From the NCBI GenBank assembly GCA_964566545.1, contig CAZMIX010000033.1, forward strand, positions 1-25,855: a stretch of 25,855 nt of DNA. The letters are read 5' to 3'. The notes beneath the pieces were generated by a model. The model was not told where the DNA came from. It worked only from the letters and a program-made list of their open reading frames with translations, and ran no database searches. Shown piece after piece: positions 15,595-23,458 of this stretch. The translations under genes and the position numbers were made by a program. Each line of letters starts with the position of its first letter. The first letter of the stretch is position 1. Source of the DNA: JAEYFP01 sp964566545. Its GTDB lineage: Bacteria; Bacillota; Clostridia; Lachnospirales; Lachnospiraceae.

Positions 15595-16407
15595 TTATCC
15601 GGTAATAGCAGCTGGTTTTATGACGAGCTTTTCCATTTTCGGCACCGCGGCAACGAGTTTTTTCGTATAGTCCTCTTTGGGTGTCAAAAAAACCTCCTCC
15701 ACGTCGCCCTGCTCCACAATCCTGCCTTGATACATGACAAGGACACGACTGCAAATCTTCCTCACGAGACTCAAATCATGGGAAATAAATAAAATTGAAG
15801 TGTGATAAGTCCGATTGAACTTTTTTAATAATTCAACAATCTGCGCCTGAATTGTCACATCCAGAGCAGTCGTCGGTTCATCCGCAATGAGTATTTTCGG
15901 ATGGCAGATAAGTGCCGCCGCAATCATCACACGCTGCCTCATACCGCCGGACAGTTCATGCGGATATTTTTCGTAAAGCTTCTCAGGCTCAGCCAGCTCC
16001 ACTTCCTTTAACATTTCCATCACACGCTTATAACGTTCTTCTTTTGTAAGCTTTGTATGAAGCCGCAGGCTTTCCTCCACCTGCCACCCGATTTTTTTCA
16101 CCGGATTAAGTGAGGTCATAGGTTCTTGAAATACCATGCTGATTTCTTTTCCCTGATAGGAACGAAGCGTTTCCCTCGAACACGTCAGCATCTCCACACC
16201 ATCAAATAGTATTTGACCGCTTTTCTTCATATCTTTTCTCGGGAGCAGTCCGGCAACCGCAAGCGCGGACATCGTTTTGCCCGAGCCGGATTCCCCGACA
16301 ATTCCGACAATTTCTCCTTCTTCAAGATGTAAGTCAAAGTCATAGACAACTGTTTCGGGGATGATATGATCTTGAAATTCAATATTTAAATCGATGATAT
16401 CCAGCAT
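15595..16407 (-). CDS. ABC importer ATPase, DppD/NikD/CntD-like
   Basis: First ATPase of the importer, 270 residues. Walker A is GESGSGKT (38-45), the Q-loop reads VFQEPMTSLNP, the signature is LSGGMRQRV, Walker B is LIADEP followed by TALD, and the switch His is in LFISHDL. Like its partner it lacks the C-terminal extension of classical OppD. The start at 16407 has AGGAGG seven bases upstream; an ATG at 16425 would overlap the preceding gene. It is expected to form a heterodimer with the product at 14836-15579 and drive the permease pair. Confidence 0.9.
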   Translation of the reverse strand: MLDIIDLNIEFQDHIIPETVVYDFDLHLEEGEIVGIVGESGSGKTMSALAVAGLLPRKDMKKSGQILFDGVEMLTCSRETLRSYQGKEISMVFQEPMTSLNPVKKIGWQVEESLRLHTKLTKEERYKRVMEMLKEVELAEPEKLYEKYPHELSGGMRQRVMIAAALICHPKILIADEPTTALDVTIQAQIVELLKKFNRTYHTSILFISHDLSLVRKICSRVLVMYQGRIVEQGDVEEVFLTPKEDYTKKLVAAVPKMEKLVIKPAAITG

Positions 16408-16421
16408 CTTTGTTCCTCCTA

Positions 16422-17234
16422 TCACCCTGCAAAATCCTTCAAACCCTCACTTAAAAGAGCAAATCCAAGAACCATCAGAACGATCATCAGTCCCGGAAAC
16501 ATCGCATACATTGGTGCGGCAAATAAAAAAGCCTGTGCCTCCGAAAGCATCCGGCCAAGACTGGTATCCGGCGGCTGCACACCTATTCCCAAAAAGCTCA
16601 TGCCCGCTTCCGCAAGCACCGCATTATTAAACCCGATCACAATAGAAGAAAGTACTACCGGCACTGTATTCGGCAATATATGCACGAATATAATCCGCAG
16701 ATCCTTCACGCCCATCAGGCGCGCACTTCGTACATAATCAAGATTTTTGCAGTGCATGAATTCTCCCCTGACGATACGCGCGTAGCTCGGAATAAAAACG
16801 ATGCCGAGCGCAAGCATGACATTGTATTTTCCGCTTCCCATAATACTAATAAATACAAGTGCCAGAAGAATGCTTGGAAACGCAAGAACAGCATCAGTAA
16901 ACCTCATCAGTATTTCATCCAGCATGCCGCCGTAATAGCCTGTCAGAGCGCCGATCAGCGTTCCAAAAAGCACGCCGATCGCAACGGTGCCAAATGCCAC
17001 AAGCAGCGTCGTTTTCATGCCTTCTAGTATCCGGCTGAAAATATCCCTGCCAAAATTATCACAGCCCATCCAATGCTTCCATGAAACACCGGCAAACTTC
17101 TCTGCCGCATTCATAGCATCCGGATCATAAGGCGTGTAAAAAGAGCCAATCATAACGAGCAATATTATAACTGTTGTTATTATGCTTCCAATCAGCAAAT
17201 TATCATTTAACGTTCGCTTCTTTTTTTTATTCAT
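16422..17234 (-). CDS. ABC importer permease, DppC-like
   Basis: A 270-residue inner-membrane permease. It has an N-terminal helix (about 14-32), a short external segment (HWMGCDNFGRDIFSRI, the DppC/OppC signature), and then five further helices. The cytoplasmic EAA loop is present as DYVRSARLMGVKDLRIIFVHILPN. A GGAG site precedes the ATG. It pairs with the DppB-like permease encoded 18 bp upstream and is followed 14 bp later by the first ATPase gene. Confidence 0.92.
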   Translation of the reverse strand: MNKKKKRTLNDNLLIGSIITTVIILLVMIGSFYTPYDPDAMNAAEKFAGVSWKHWMGCDNFGRDIFSRILEGMKTTLLVAFGTVAIGVLFGTLIGALTGYYGGMLDEILMRFTDAVLAFPSILLALVFISIMGSGKYNVMLALGIVFIPSYARIVRGEFMHCKNLDYVRSARLMGVKDLRIIFVHILPNTVPVVLSSIVIGFNNAVLAEAGMSFLGIGVQPPDTSLGRMLSEAQAFLFAAPMYAMFPGLMIVLMVLGFALLSEGLKDFAG

Positions 17235-17252
17235 CGCCTGCTCCGCTCTGCT

Positions 17253-18194
17253 TTAGTTTCCACGCATTCTCGGATCAATTGCCTGATACAGGATGTCCAC
17301 GAGAAAGTTAATAACGATTACAATAAATGCGATCATCGCGATTATGGACTGTACGACCGGATAATCTCTGTTGTAGATAGAAGTAATCAGCATTCTTCCA
17401 ATACCCGGAATGGAAAACACCTGCTCCACAATCAAACTCCCTGCTACGATATCTGCAAGCGTCATGCCCAGAAATGTAATAACCGGAATCAGCGCATTTT
17501 TGAGCACATGCCGGTAAAGCACCTCACCCGTCGAATTTCCACGGCTATAGGCTGTTCTTACATAATCCAGCTTCGCTTCCTTTAAAACCGAAGTCTTTAA
17601 AAGTTTCATATTCATAGCCGCTTTTGGCAGTGCGATTGCCGCCGACGGGAACAGCAAATAGCCAAGAAAGCCAAACACATCCGATGTGTAGGACACGTAG
17701 CCGCCGGGTGTAAAGAGCCTCAGCCCCAAACCGAATACATAAGTGACCAGAATGCCGATAAAAAACGGCGGAACTGCCATTGTTACCTGATTTAAAATAT
17801 CAAGCGTTTTTGAAAAAATACTATCCTCATACTTCGCCGCACGGAGGCCGAGAGGAATCGAAAATAGAATGATCAGCAAAAATGATAATATCGTCAGTGT
17901 GATCGTAATCGGCAGCTTTCCCGCAAGCATCGAACGCACGGAAATCCCGTACGAATAGGAGGTTCCCATATCTCCAAAGAAAAATGATTTTAACCATTCC
18001 GCGTATCGAATGAACAAAGGCCTGTTTAATCCAAGTTGCTCTCGCAGCGCCTCCACCTTTTGAGGTGTCGCACTCGTGCCGAGCATATGGACAGCCGGAT
18101 CCCCCGGTATCACCTGAAAAGCAAGGAAAACGAGAAACGAGACAATCAGCACGGTCAGCAGCATCGTCCCAAATTTTTTCAACAGATAGTTCAT
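17253..18194 (-). CDS. ABC importer permease, DppB-like
   Basis: A 313-residue inner-membrane permease with six predicted helices. The N-terminal VFLAFQVIPGDPAVHMLG segment and the EAA loop DYVRTAYSRG...RHVLKNALIPV are the DppB/OppB/NikB signatures. The C-terminus has LVDILYQAIDPRMR, also typical. GGGAGG precedes the ATG. It lies 30 bp after the binding-protein gene, as the second gene of the unit. Confidence 0.93.
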   Translation of the reverse strand: MNYLLKKFGTMLLTVLIVSFLVFLAFQVIPGDPAVHMLGTSATPQKVEALREQLGLNRPLFIRYAEWLKSFFFGDMGTSYSYGISVRSMLAGKLPITITLTILSFLLIILFSIPLGLRAAKYEDSIFSKTLDILNQVTMAVPPFFIGILVTYVFGLGLRLFTPGGYVSYTSDVFGFLGYLLFPSAAIALPKAAMNMKLLKTSVLKEAKLDYVRTAYSRGNSTGEVLYRHVLKNALIPVITFLGMTLADIVAGSLIVEQVFSIPGIGRMLITSIYNRDYPVVQSIIAMIAFIVIVINFLVDILYQAIDPRMRGN

Positions 18195-18224
18195 CTTCCC
18201 GCCTCCCTTCTTTTCTAAACACCG

Positions 18225-19742
18225 TTACTTCATGTAAATCTTTGAAATATCCTGCACATAAAGCGGATAAAAGGTATAACCGTCAAACCTTTCATTCAGC
18301 ACGACAAACTCTGCCATATCCTGAATATAGACGTTTGCGGCATCCTCCGCAAGGATCCGCTCCATTTCTTTATAAAACTCCGTCTGCTTTTCATCATCAA
18401 CAGACGCGATAGCCTGCTCATACAGCGCATCATATTCCACATTCGAATAGTTCGTGAAGTTATTGCCCGCCGCAGACGTAAAACGCTCTAAAAGAGCCCT
18501 CGCCGTCATAGCCGAAGCATCCACGCCCACAACAGTCGATTCATAGTTTCTGTCGCTATAGACGTCGCTCAGCCACGAATTCCACTCGACAAGCCGGATC
18601 GTCGCACGGATGCCAGCCTCCTTAAGCTGCTCCACAAGCACCTGCGCCGTATCAATATGCGGCTGATAATTGGATGGCACGGTAATCGTCATATCAAATC
18701 CATCCGGATAACCGGCCTCTGCTAAAAGTTTTTTGGCTTTTTTTACATCGTGCGGATAGGTATCACTTAACTCTTCTATATAATACTTCTTAAATGCCGG
18801 AAACATACTGCTCCCGATTGGCGTACCTTTTCCGTCTGCCGTAAGGGCAAGCAGCTGCTCAACATCAACCGCATAACACATTGCCTGTCTGACCCTTGCA
18901 TCCTCAAACGGCTTTACCGCATTATTTAAATACAGCGCCTGCACGAGGTTCATCGTCCCCTCCATCACATGGAAGCCTTCTCCTAGCTGGGATACCTGTG
19001 TCGTCGTCAGACGAGCATACATATCTATGGAGCCGCCCCTCAGATCCATTACAATCATATCCGCATTGGACTCTATCTTAAACGTAACATGCTCGATATG
19101 CGCCGGTTCTCCCCAATAGTCCGCAAACCGTTCCATCACGATATTCTCCTGCGGAGAACGGGAAACGTAGCGGTAAGGTCCTGTGCCTACGGGATCCGTA
19201 TCCTGAGATAAGTTATCCTTAGGTATAATCGCTGCATTCGTCATCGCAAGATAAGCCGGAAAATCCGAATCGCCTTGGGATAATACAATCTCCACAACCT
19301 GCTCCGATACGATATTTACACTTTCAATTAATGAAAATGCCGCTATTAACGGTTCTTCTCCCGTCATACCGGCACTTTTTTCGATACTGTATTTTACATC
19401 CTCTGCCGTAACGGAATTTCCATTATGAAACTTGACGCCCTCTCTCAAGGTAAAGGTATAGGTTTTCCCATCCTCTGAAACGTCATACTTAGCTGCTACG
19501 GCCGGATTGATATTTCCATCTGAATCGGGCTTTAATAAGCCCTCAAATACATTGAATAATACCTCTTTCGTTCCTGCCGCAACTGATTTGTGTGGGTCAA
19601 GACTGTCTTCTAGATCTTGTGGTATTCCTACAATTATCTGCGAAGAATTACCGGACTTACCGCCTGTGCATCCGCTCAGTGCAATAGCCAGCGTCAGTAA
19701 CACGCACACAGAAAGAATACCTCTCATTCTTTTCCTGTTCAT
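18225..19742 (-). CDS. Family-5 solute-binding lipoprotein
   Basis: A 505-residue extracellular binding protein for the importer. It begins with a lipoprotein signal peptide (MNRKRMRG, hydrophobic stretch, then lipobox LSGC with Cys at residue 25), so it is anchored outside the membrane. Family-5 features include LDPHKSVAAG near the mature N-terminus, YTFTLREGVKFHNG (about 95-108), the GTGPYRY motif, and VRQAMCYAVD. GAGGAGA precedes the ATG. The family binds peptides, nickel, opine metallophores or other small ligands, and the ligand cannot be read from sequence. The short ATPases in the same unit favour a metal or metallophore system slightly over oligopeptides. The promoter is at 19822-19850. 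Confidence 0.9.
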   Translation of the reverse strand: MNRKRMRGILSVCVLLTLAIALSGCTGGKSGNSSQIIVGIPQDLEDSLDPHKSVAAGTKEVLFNVFEGLLKPDSDGNINPAVAAKYDVSEDGKTYTFTLREGVKFHNGNSVTAEDVKYSIEKSAGMTGEEPLIAAFSLIESVNIVSEQVVEIVLSQGDSDFPAYLAMTNAAIIPKDNLSQDTDPVGTGPYRYVSRSPQENIVMERFADYWGEPAHIEHVTFKIESNADMIVMDLRGGSIDMYARLTTTQVSQLGEGFHVMEGTMNLVQALYLNNAVKPFEDARVRQAMCYAVDVEQLLALTADGKGTPIGSSMFPAFKKYYIEELSDTYPHDVKKAKKLLAEAGYPDGFDMTITVPSNYQPHIDTAQVLVEQLKEAGIRATIRLVEWNSWLSDVYSDRNYESTVVGVDASAMTARALLERFTSAAGNNFTNYSNVEYDALYEQAIASVDDEKQTEFYKEMERILAEDAANVYIQDMAEFVVLNERFDGYTFYPLYVQDISKIYMK

Positions 19743-19821
19743 GTGTTATCTCCTCTTCTTTCCTTATGAAATTTGTTTGTTACCTAATTGATCCTTAGAA
19801 TCCATTAGTGGTAACTTCAAC

Positions 19822-19850
19822 ATTGTATAAAAAATCCAACTAAATTGCAA
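19822..19850 (-). promoter_or_regulatory. Promoter of the ABC importer operon
   Basis: Minus strand TTGCAA, 17-bp spacer, TACAAT, about 80 bp before the lipoprotein ATG. The -35 forms part of an inverted repeat (TTGCA, 9 bases, TGCAA; about 19845-19863) that could be a repressor site. Confidence 0.55.
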
Positions 19851-19869
19851 CAATTTTATGCAACGTATG

Positions 19870-19905
19870 AAAAAAAATACAGTGCCGCCTTTTAAGCTGC
19901 ACTGC
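19870..19905 (-). terminator. Intrinsic terminator after nrdR
   Basis: Minus strand CAGTGC / GCACTG with a loop of 13 nt that can pair further, followed by TATTTTTTT. It lies 17 bp past the nrdR stop. Confidence 0.78.
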
Positions 19906-19921
19906 ATTCACTTTTATATTA

Positions 19922-20374
19922 TTATTTATCAAGCACCTTTTTTAATTCGTCCATAAACGTGCTGATGTCCTTAAACTCCCTGTACACGGAAGCGAAACGC
20001 ACATAGGCAACCGCCTCCAGATCCTTTAATTTATCCATGACAAGCTCGCCGATTACCGCACTTGGAATTTCCTTGTCCTCGTAATTAAATACTTCTGTTT
20101 CCACTTCATCCACAAGCTGACTGATCTGTGATGCGGACACAGGACGCTTATGGCATGCACGCAGCACACCTGCCTCTATCTTGGAACGGTCATAGGCCTC
20201 TCTGTTATTATCCTTCTTAATAACGATCAGCGGAATCGTCTCTATCTTCTCATAGGTCGTAAACCGCTTGTCGCATTCATCGCAGACACGACGGCGTCTG
20301 ATGGAATTATTATCCTCCGCCGGACGGCTGTCGATAACGCGCGTGTTCTCATGGCCGCAAAATGGACACTTCAT
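19922..20374 (-). CDS. nrdR: Transcriptional repressor NrdR
   Basis: Nucleotide-sensing repressor of ribonucleotide reductase genes. The 150 residues are the standard length. The N-terminal zinc ribbon has Cys3, Cys6, Cys31 and Cys34 (KCPFCGHE ... RRVCDECDKRFTTYE). The ATP-cone domain follows (about 46-136), starting IPLIVIKKDNNREAYDRSKI. GAGGGGG precedes the ATG. It is the last gene of the sporulation-linked cluster, with a terminator after it. No NrdR box (paired ACA-rich 16-mers) was searched beyond this window. Confidence 0.97.
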   Translation of the reverse strand: MKCPFCGHENTRVIDSRPAEDNNSIRRRRVCDECDKRFTTYEKIETIPLIVIKKDNNREAYDRSKIEAGVLRACHKRPVSASQISQLVDEVETEVFNYEDKEIPSAVIGELVMDKLKDLEAVAYVRFASVYREFKDISTFMDELKKVLDK

Positions 20375-20491
20375 AAACCTTTATCCCCCTCATTTTTCAT
20401 TAGTTGCACTACAAACCCATTATAGTCAAATTTTTGCATTATGTCAACTGGGATCTTTCAAGGTTTTCAGAAGTCCATTCAAAAGATTTTC

Positions 20492-20728
20492 TTAATCCGG
20501 CAGCTCTACAAGGATGATATCTGGACCGATCTGTTTCAATTGGCAGAACGGAATAATATATTCCTTTTTTTCACCAAACAAGTTCATAAAAAAACATCGT
20601 CTGGCGGGAACAATAACGCTTTTTAAGCATCCGTTGCACATATCGAGTTCCAGATCGTTAATATATCCAAGTTTTTTACAGGTTTTAATATTGACAACTT
20701 CTTTTTCTTCTAATTCAGAAAGACGCAT
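20492..20728 (-). CDS. YlmC/YmxH-family PRC-barrel sporulation protein
   Basis: A 78-residue protein made of one PRC-barrel domain. It begins MRLSELEEKEVVNIKTCKKLGYINDLELD, the YlmC/YmxH signature, and ends with PFCQLKQIGPDIILVELPD. The family is linked to sporulation and its molecular role is not established. Its place downstream of sigG, before nrdR, is the usual one in Clostridia. GAAGGAG precedes the ATG. Confidence 0.88.
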   Translation of the reverse strand: MRLSELEEKEVVNIKTCKKLGYINDLELDMCNGCLKSVIVPARRCFFMNLFGEKKEYIIPFCQLKQIGPDIILVELPD

Positions 20729-20802
20729 AACGACAACTCCTTCATTATTTTCTGCTTATTTCAATATATGCAGTCGGCCGCCGTCTGTGTCAACTATTCG
20801 CA

Positions 20803-21087
20803 TCAAAAAAAATTGTCCTGCTTCCATACTCCATCCTCATAACAGCTGTTCAGATAAGAAAGTACTTGCCCGTAACCTTCTTCGCTAAAATCAAATTTCG
20901 CCTCCATCATCTGCTCCTTATCCGTCTTTTCATAGCAAAATGGTTCGGGCCAAACATGTATGCAGAATTTCGTCCCTGTCTCCGTATCCTTTTTCTGGAT
21001 ACGATAGCGCATCCCTTTTAAGCTCCCCGTATATGCCTTTCCTTTTTTATAATGATGAAAGGAAAGAATCTGACTGCTATCAATCAT
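20803..21087 (-). CDS. Small conserved hypothetical protein
   Basis: A 94-residue soluble protein starting MIDSSQILSFHHYKKGKAYTG. It has a beta-rich first half (GMRYRIQKKDTETGTKFCIHVWPEPF) and a C-terminal helix (FSEEGYGQVLSYLNSCYED). The aromatic-rich composition and a central WPEPFCYE segment look conserved rather than random. I cannot name the family. It lies 53 bp after sigG, in the same direction, so it may be expressed with it during sporulation. AAAGAAGTG upstream is a modest ribosome binding site. Confidence 0.7.
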   Translation of the reverse strand: MIDSSQILSFHHYKKGKAYTGSLKGMRYRIQKKDTETGTKFCIHVWPEPFCYEKTDKEQMMEAKFDFSEEGYGQVLSYLNSCYEDGVWKQDNFF

Positions 21088-21140
21088 TTGATCACTTCTT
21101 TACTGTTTATTTTTGCTACTGATAGTATACCACATCCGGC

Positions 21141-21920
21141 CTAAGCTGTCAGGTAGTTACGCATGAGACGCAGCGCATTTTTTTCAAGACGGCTCACCTG
21201 TGCCTGAGAAATCCCGATAAAATCTGCTACCTCCATCTGCGTCTTTCCTTCAAAAAAGCGCAGACGAATAATTTCATTTTCCCGCTTATTCAGACGTTTC
21301 ATGGCCTCTGTCAATGACAACTCCTCGATCCAGTTTTCTTCCTTATTCTTTTTATCACTGATTTGATCCATGACATAGAGCGTGTCCCCGCCCTCGGTAT
21401 AAACCGGTTCATATAAGCTCATAGGGCTTTGCAGCGCATCTAGGGCATAGACGACATCCTCCTTTGGCAATCCGATTTCCTCCGCAATTTCCATCATAGT
21501 CGGCTCCCTAAGATTCCTCCTTGTCAAGCCCTCCCTGGCATAAATCGCCTTGTAAGCCATATCCTTTAAGGAGCGGCTGACGCGGATCGAGTTATTGTCT
21601 CTTAGAAAACGCCGGATTTCGCCGATGATCATCGGAACGGCATAGGTGGAAAATTTTACATTTAAAGTAGAATCAAAATTATCGATGGCCTTAATCAATC
21701 CGATACAGCCAATTTGAAACAGATCGTCCACGTTTTCATTGCTGCTTGAAAAACGCTTAATGACGCTTAATACTAGTCTTAGATTTCCTTTGATAAACTC
21801 TTCTCTTGCCTCCAAGTCTCCCGCTTTAATACGCTCAAACAGGACTTCCTTTTCCTGATTCTTTAGTAGTGGCAGCTTTGCCGTATTGACACCGCAGATT
21901 TCTACTTTTCCCTGAGGCAT
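21141..21920 (-). CDS. sigG: Forespore sigma factor SigG
   Basis: RNA polymerase sigma factor of the late forespore. The 259-residue protein starts MPQGKVEICGVNTAKLPLL, the sigma-G N-terminus that binds the anti-sigma factor in Bacillus. Region 2 (about 55-120) has DDLFQIGCIGLIKAIDNFD and FSTYAVPMIIGEIRRFLRD. Region 3 (about 127-175) and region 4 (about 205-256, ending TQMEVADFIGISQAQVSRLE) follow. GAGGAGG lies eight bases before the ATG at 21920. The frame is open further to an ATG at 21971, which lies inside a leader hairpin and has no ribosome binding site. The SpoIIGA/SigE genes lie upstream, as in Bacillus, but here a flavodoxin gene lies between. Confidence 0.96.
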   Translation of the reverse strand: MPQGKVEICGVNTAKLPLLKNQEKEVLFERIKAGDLEAREEFIKGNLRLVLSVIKRFSSSNENVDDLFQIGCIGLIKAIDNFDSTLNVKFSTYAVPMIIGEIRRFLRDNNSIRVSRSLKDMAYKAIYAREGLTRRNLREPTMMEIAEEIGLPKEDVVYALDALQSPMSLYEPVYTEGGDTLYVMDQISDKKNKEENWIEELSLTEAMKRLNKRENEIIRLRFFEGKTQMEVADFIGISQAQVSRLEKNALRLMRNYLTA

Positions 21921-21928
21921 TTTTGCTT

Positions 21929-21976
21929 CCTCCTCGTAAATGATTTTCTTTGGAACTATACATAAAATCATTTACG
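21929..21976 (-). promoter_or_regulatory. Leader hairpin ending on the sigG Shine-Dalgarno
   Basis: A perfect 13-bp inverted repeat, CGTAAATGATTTT (21976-21964) and AAAATCATTTACG (21947-21935), with a 16-nt loop. Its last base is the first base of the GAGGAGG at 21935-21929. In the mRNA it would stack beside the ribosome binding site and could limit ribosome loading. There is no T-run, so it is not a terminator. Confidence 0.7.
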
Positions 21977-22014
21977 AATTGAAGCAAAAATATACATCAA
22001 AACAAGCTTAATCT

Positions 22015-22530
22015 TTACCTTACTTTTAAAAGAGCCTCATTAGCAAAACGTTCGATTGCAGCAAAGTCCCCGCTGTCCGGATGCAGCATCGCTTCATCAA
22101 AATTGCGCAGCAAACGCTTTGCACATTCCTGCTGGTAGTCGTCCGTCAGCAGCGCCTCGTACTTTTTGCGCACCTGAATCGGCATCTTCCCTTGGCAAAG
22201 AAAACAGCCCAAATATTGATTATCCTCAGGAATCCATACTTTTACCCTGTTTTCAATATCCTTAAAATAGTCGTCCTGATTGCCCATGCCGCACGTACCA
22301 AACAGCGCGACATACTTCCCCTGCAGGCTTGAAAGAAAATCAATTACCTCCATGCTACAGCTTCCTCTATCCGTCCAGAAACCGACAAAATAAATATCCG
22401 CCTGCTCCGCATCTGTACTCTCACACAACTCCTGTATTTCCTTCTCTTCCCATACAAGCCGCTCATAAAGCTCCTTGGCAAGCGCCCTTGTATTTCCTGT
22501 CTCACTTTTAAATATAATTTCACACTTCAT
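22015..22530 (-). CDS. Flavodoxin-family protein, BilS-like
   Basis: A 171-residue soluble flavodoxin-like protein. The FMN-phosphate loop is SETGNTRALA (residues 9-18), the equivalent of the S/T-x-T-G-N-T motif. A second conserved segment is YFVGFWTDRGSCSMEVIDFL, then YVALFGTCGMGN and GCFLCQGKMPIQVRKKYEAL. The FWTD and CQGKMP pattern is that of the flavodoxins often named BilS, one component of gut bilirubin reduction in some Clostridia. No BilR-type reductase is adjacent, so a bilirubin role is not supported here. It lies between sigE and sigG, about 100 bp after sigE. The ribosome binding site (GCGGTGG) is weak. Confidence 0.8.
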   Translation of the reverse strand: MKCEIIFKSETGNTRALAKELYERLVWEEKEIQELCESTDAEQADIYFVGFWTDRGSCSMEVIDFLSSLQGKYVALFGTCGMGNQDDYFKDIENRVKVWIPEDNQYLGCFLCQGKMPIQVRKKYEALLTDDYQQECAKRLLRNFDEAMLHPDSGDFAAIERFANEALLKVR

Positions 22531-22631
22531 CCTGAACCACCGCTCTTTCTAAATCGGGCAACAAATACTAGTTTTATAGTAATGCATGGTCAGTTTAAGT
22601 TCAAATGAAGTTTTCATAATATCTATAAATT

Positions 22632-23378
22632 TTATATAAAAAGACTGATTTCTTTTTTTAACCGTTTCATAATTTTCTTTTCAAGTCTTGATATATAGGA
22701 TTGGGAAATGCCAAGCAGTGTCGCGACCTCTTTTTGCGTCATTTCCTCTCCTTCCGCCGATTCCAGACCAAAGCGCAGATTTACAATCATGCGTTCCCTG
22801 TCAGAAAGTGTGTCGATCGCTCTGACCAGCAGCTTCTTTTCCACTTCGCTTTCGATATCACGGTAGATAACATCCTCCTCTGTCCCGAGAATATCTGAAA
22901 GCAGCAGCTCATTTCCATCCCAATCCACGTTCAGCGGCTCATCAATCGATACTTCCAGCCTTGTCTTACTGTTTCTGCGCAAATACATCAATATTTCATT
23001 TTCAATACAGCGCGATGCATAGGTGGCCAGCTTGATATTTTTGTGGCTGTCAAACGTATTGATCGCCTTAATCAGACCGATGGAGCCGATCGATATCAAA
23101 TCCTCCACACCGACACCGGTATTGTCAAATTTTTTAGCGATGTATACAACAAGGCGAAGATTATGCTCGATAAGCGTGTTCTTTGCTTCTCTGTCATATT
23201 CCGTTCCTAAATCATTGATCACTTCAATCTCTTCGCACGGCTCCAACGGCGGCGGCAGAACCTCCGCTCCGCCTATGTAGTGAATTTCCCCCTGTTCCCT
23301 TGGAAGCTGAAAGATCCCCGGTATCCTCGATACCATCTTAAACCTGAAATTTCCGGGCATTGCCAATCTGAAAATCAT
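22632..23378 (-). CDS. sigE: Pro-sigma-E, mother-cell sigma factor
   Basis: RNA polymerase sigma factor of the early mother cell, made as an inactive precursor. The 248-residue protein starts at 23378, preceded by GAGGAGGAG; the ATG at 23396 overlaps that site. Residues 1-40 form the pro-region (MIFRLAMPGNFRFKMVSRI...), leading into EIHYIGGAEVLPPPLE, which matches the segment around the Bacillus cleavage site. Region 2 has DLISIGSIGLIKAINTFD and ATYASRCIENEILMYLRR. Region 4 ends with TQKEVATLLGISQSYISRLE. SpoIIGA, the processing protease, is encoded 80 bp upstream. A short overlapping reading frame precedes it (23338-23409). Confidence 0.96.
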   Translation of the reverse strand: MIFRLAMPGNFRFKMVSRIPGIFQLPREQGEIHYIGGAEVLPPPLEPCEEIEVINDLGTEYDREAKNTLIEHNLRLVVYIAKKFDNTGVGVEDLISIGSIGLIKAINTFDSHKNIKLATYASRCIENEILMYLRRNSKTRLEVSIDEPLNVDWDGNELLLSDILGTEEDVIYRDIESEVEKKLLVRAIDTLSDRERMIVNLRFGLESAEGEEMTQKEVATLLGISQSYISRLEKKIMKRLKKEISLFI

Positions 23379-23409
23379 TACTACTCCTCCTCGCATTATC
23401 TAATGTCAT
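23338..23409 (-). CDS. Possible 23-codon upstream ORF overlapping the sigE start
   Basis: Minus strand ATG at 23409 has AGGAGAAGG five bases upstream. The frame runs 23 codons to a TAA at 23340-23338, in a different frame from sigE and overlapping its first 41 bases. The TAA is followed at once (TAAGATG) by an in-frame sigE ATG, codon 21. It could be a regulatory uORF or a chance frame. Confidence 0.3.
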   Translation of the reverse strand: MTLDNARRSSNDFQIGNARKFQV

Positions 23410-23458
23410 TGTTCCTTCTCCTGTTGTTTTTTACATTCTGCAACTGTTTGATAACGTC

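Noticed and set aside
22015..22530. Bilirubin-reduction (bil) operon
   Set aside because: Only the flavodoxin is similar to BilS. No BilR-type reductase lies next to it; the neighbours are sigE and sigG.
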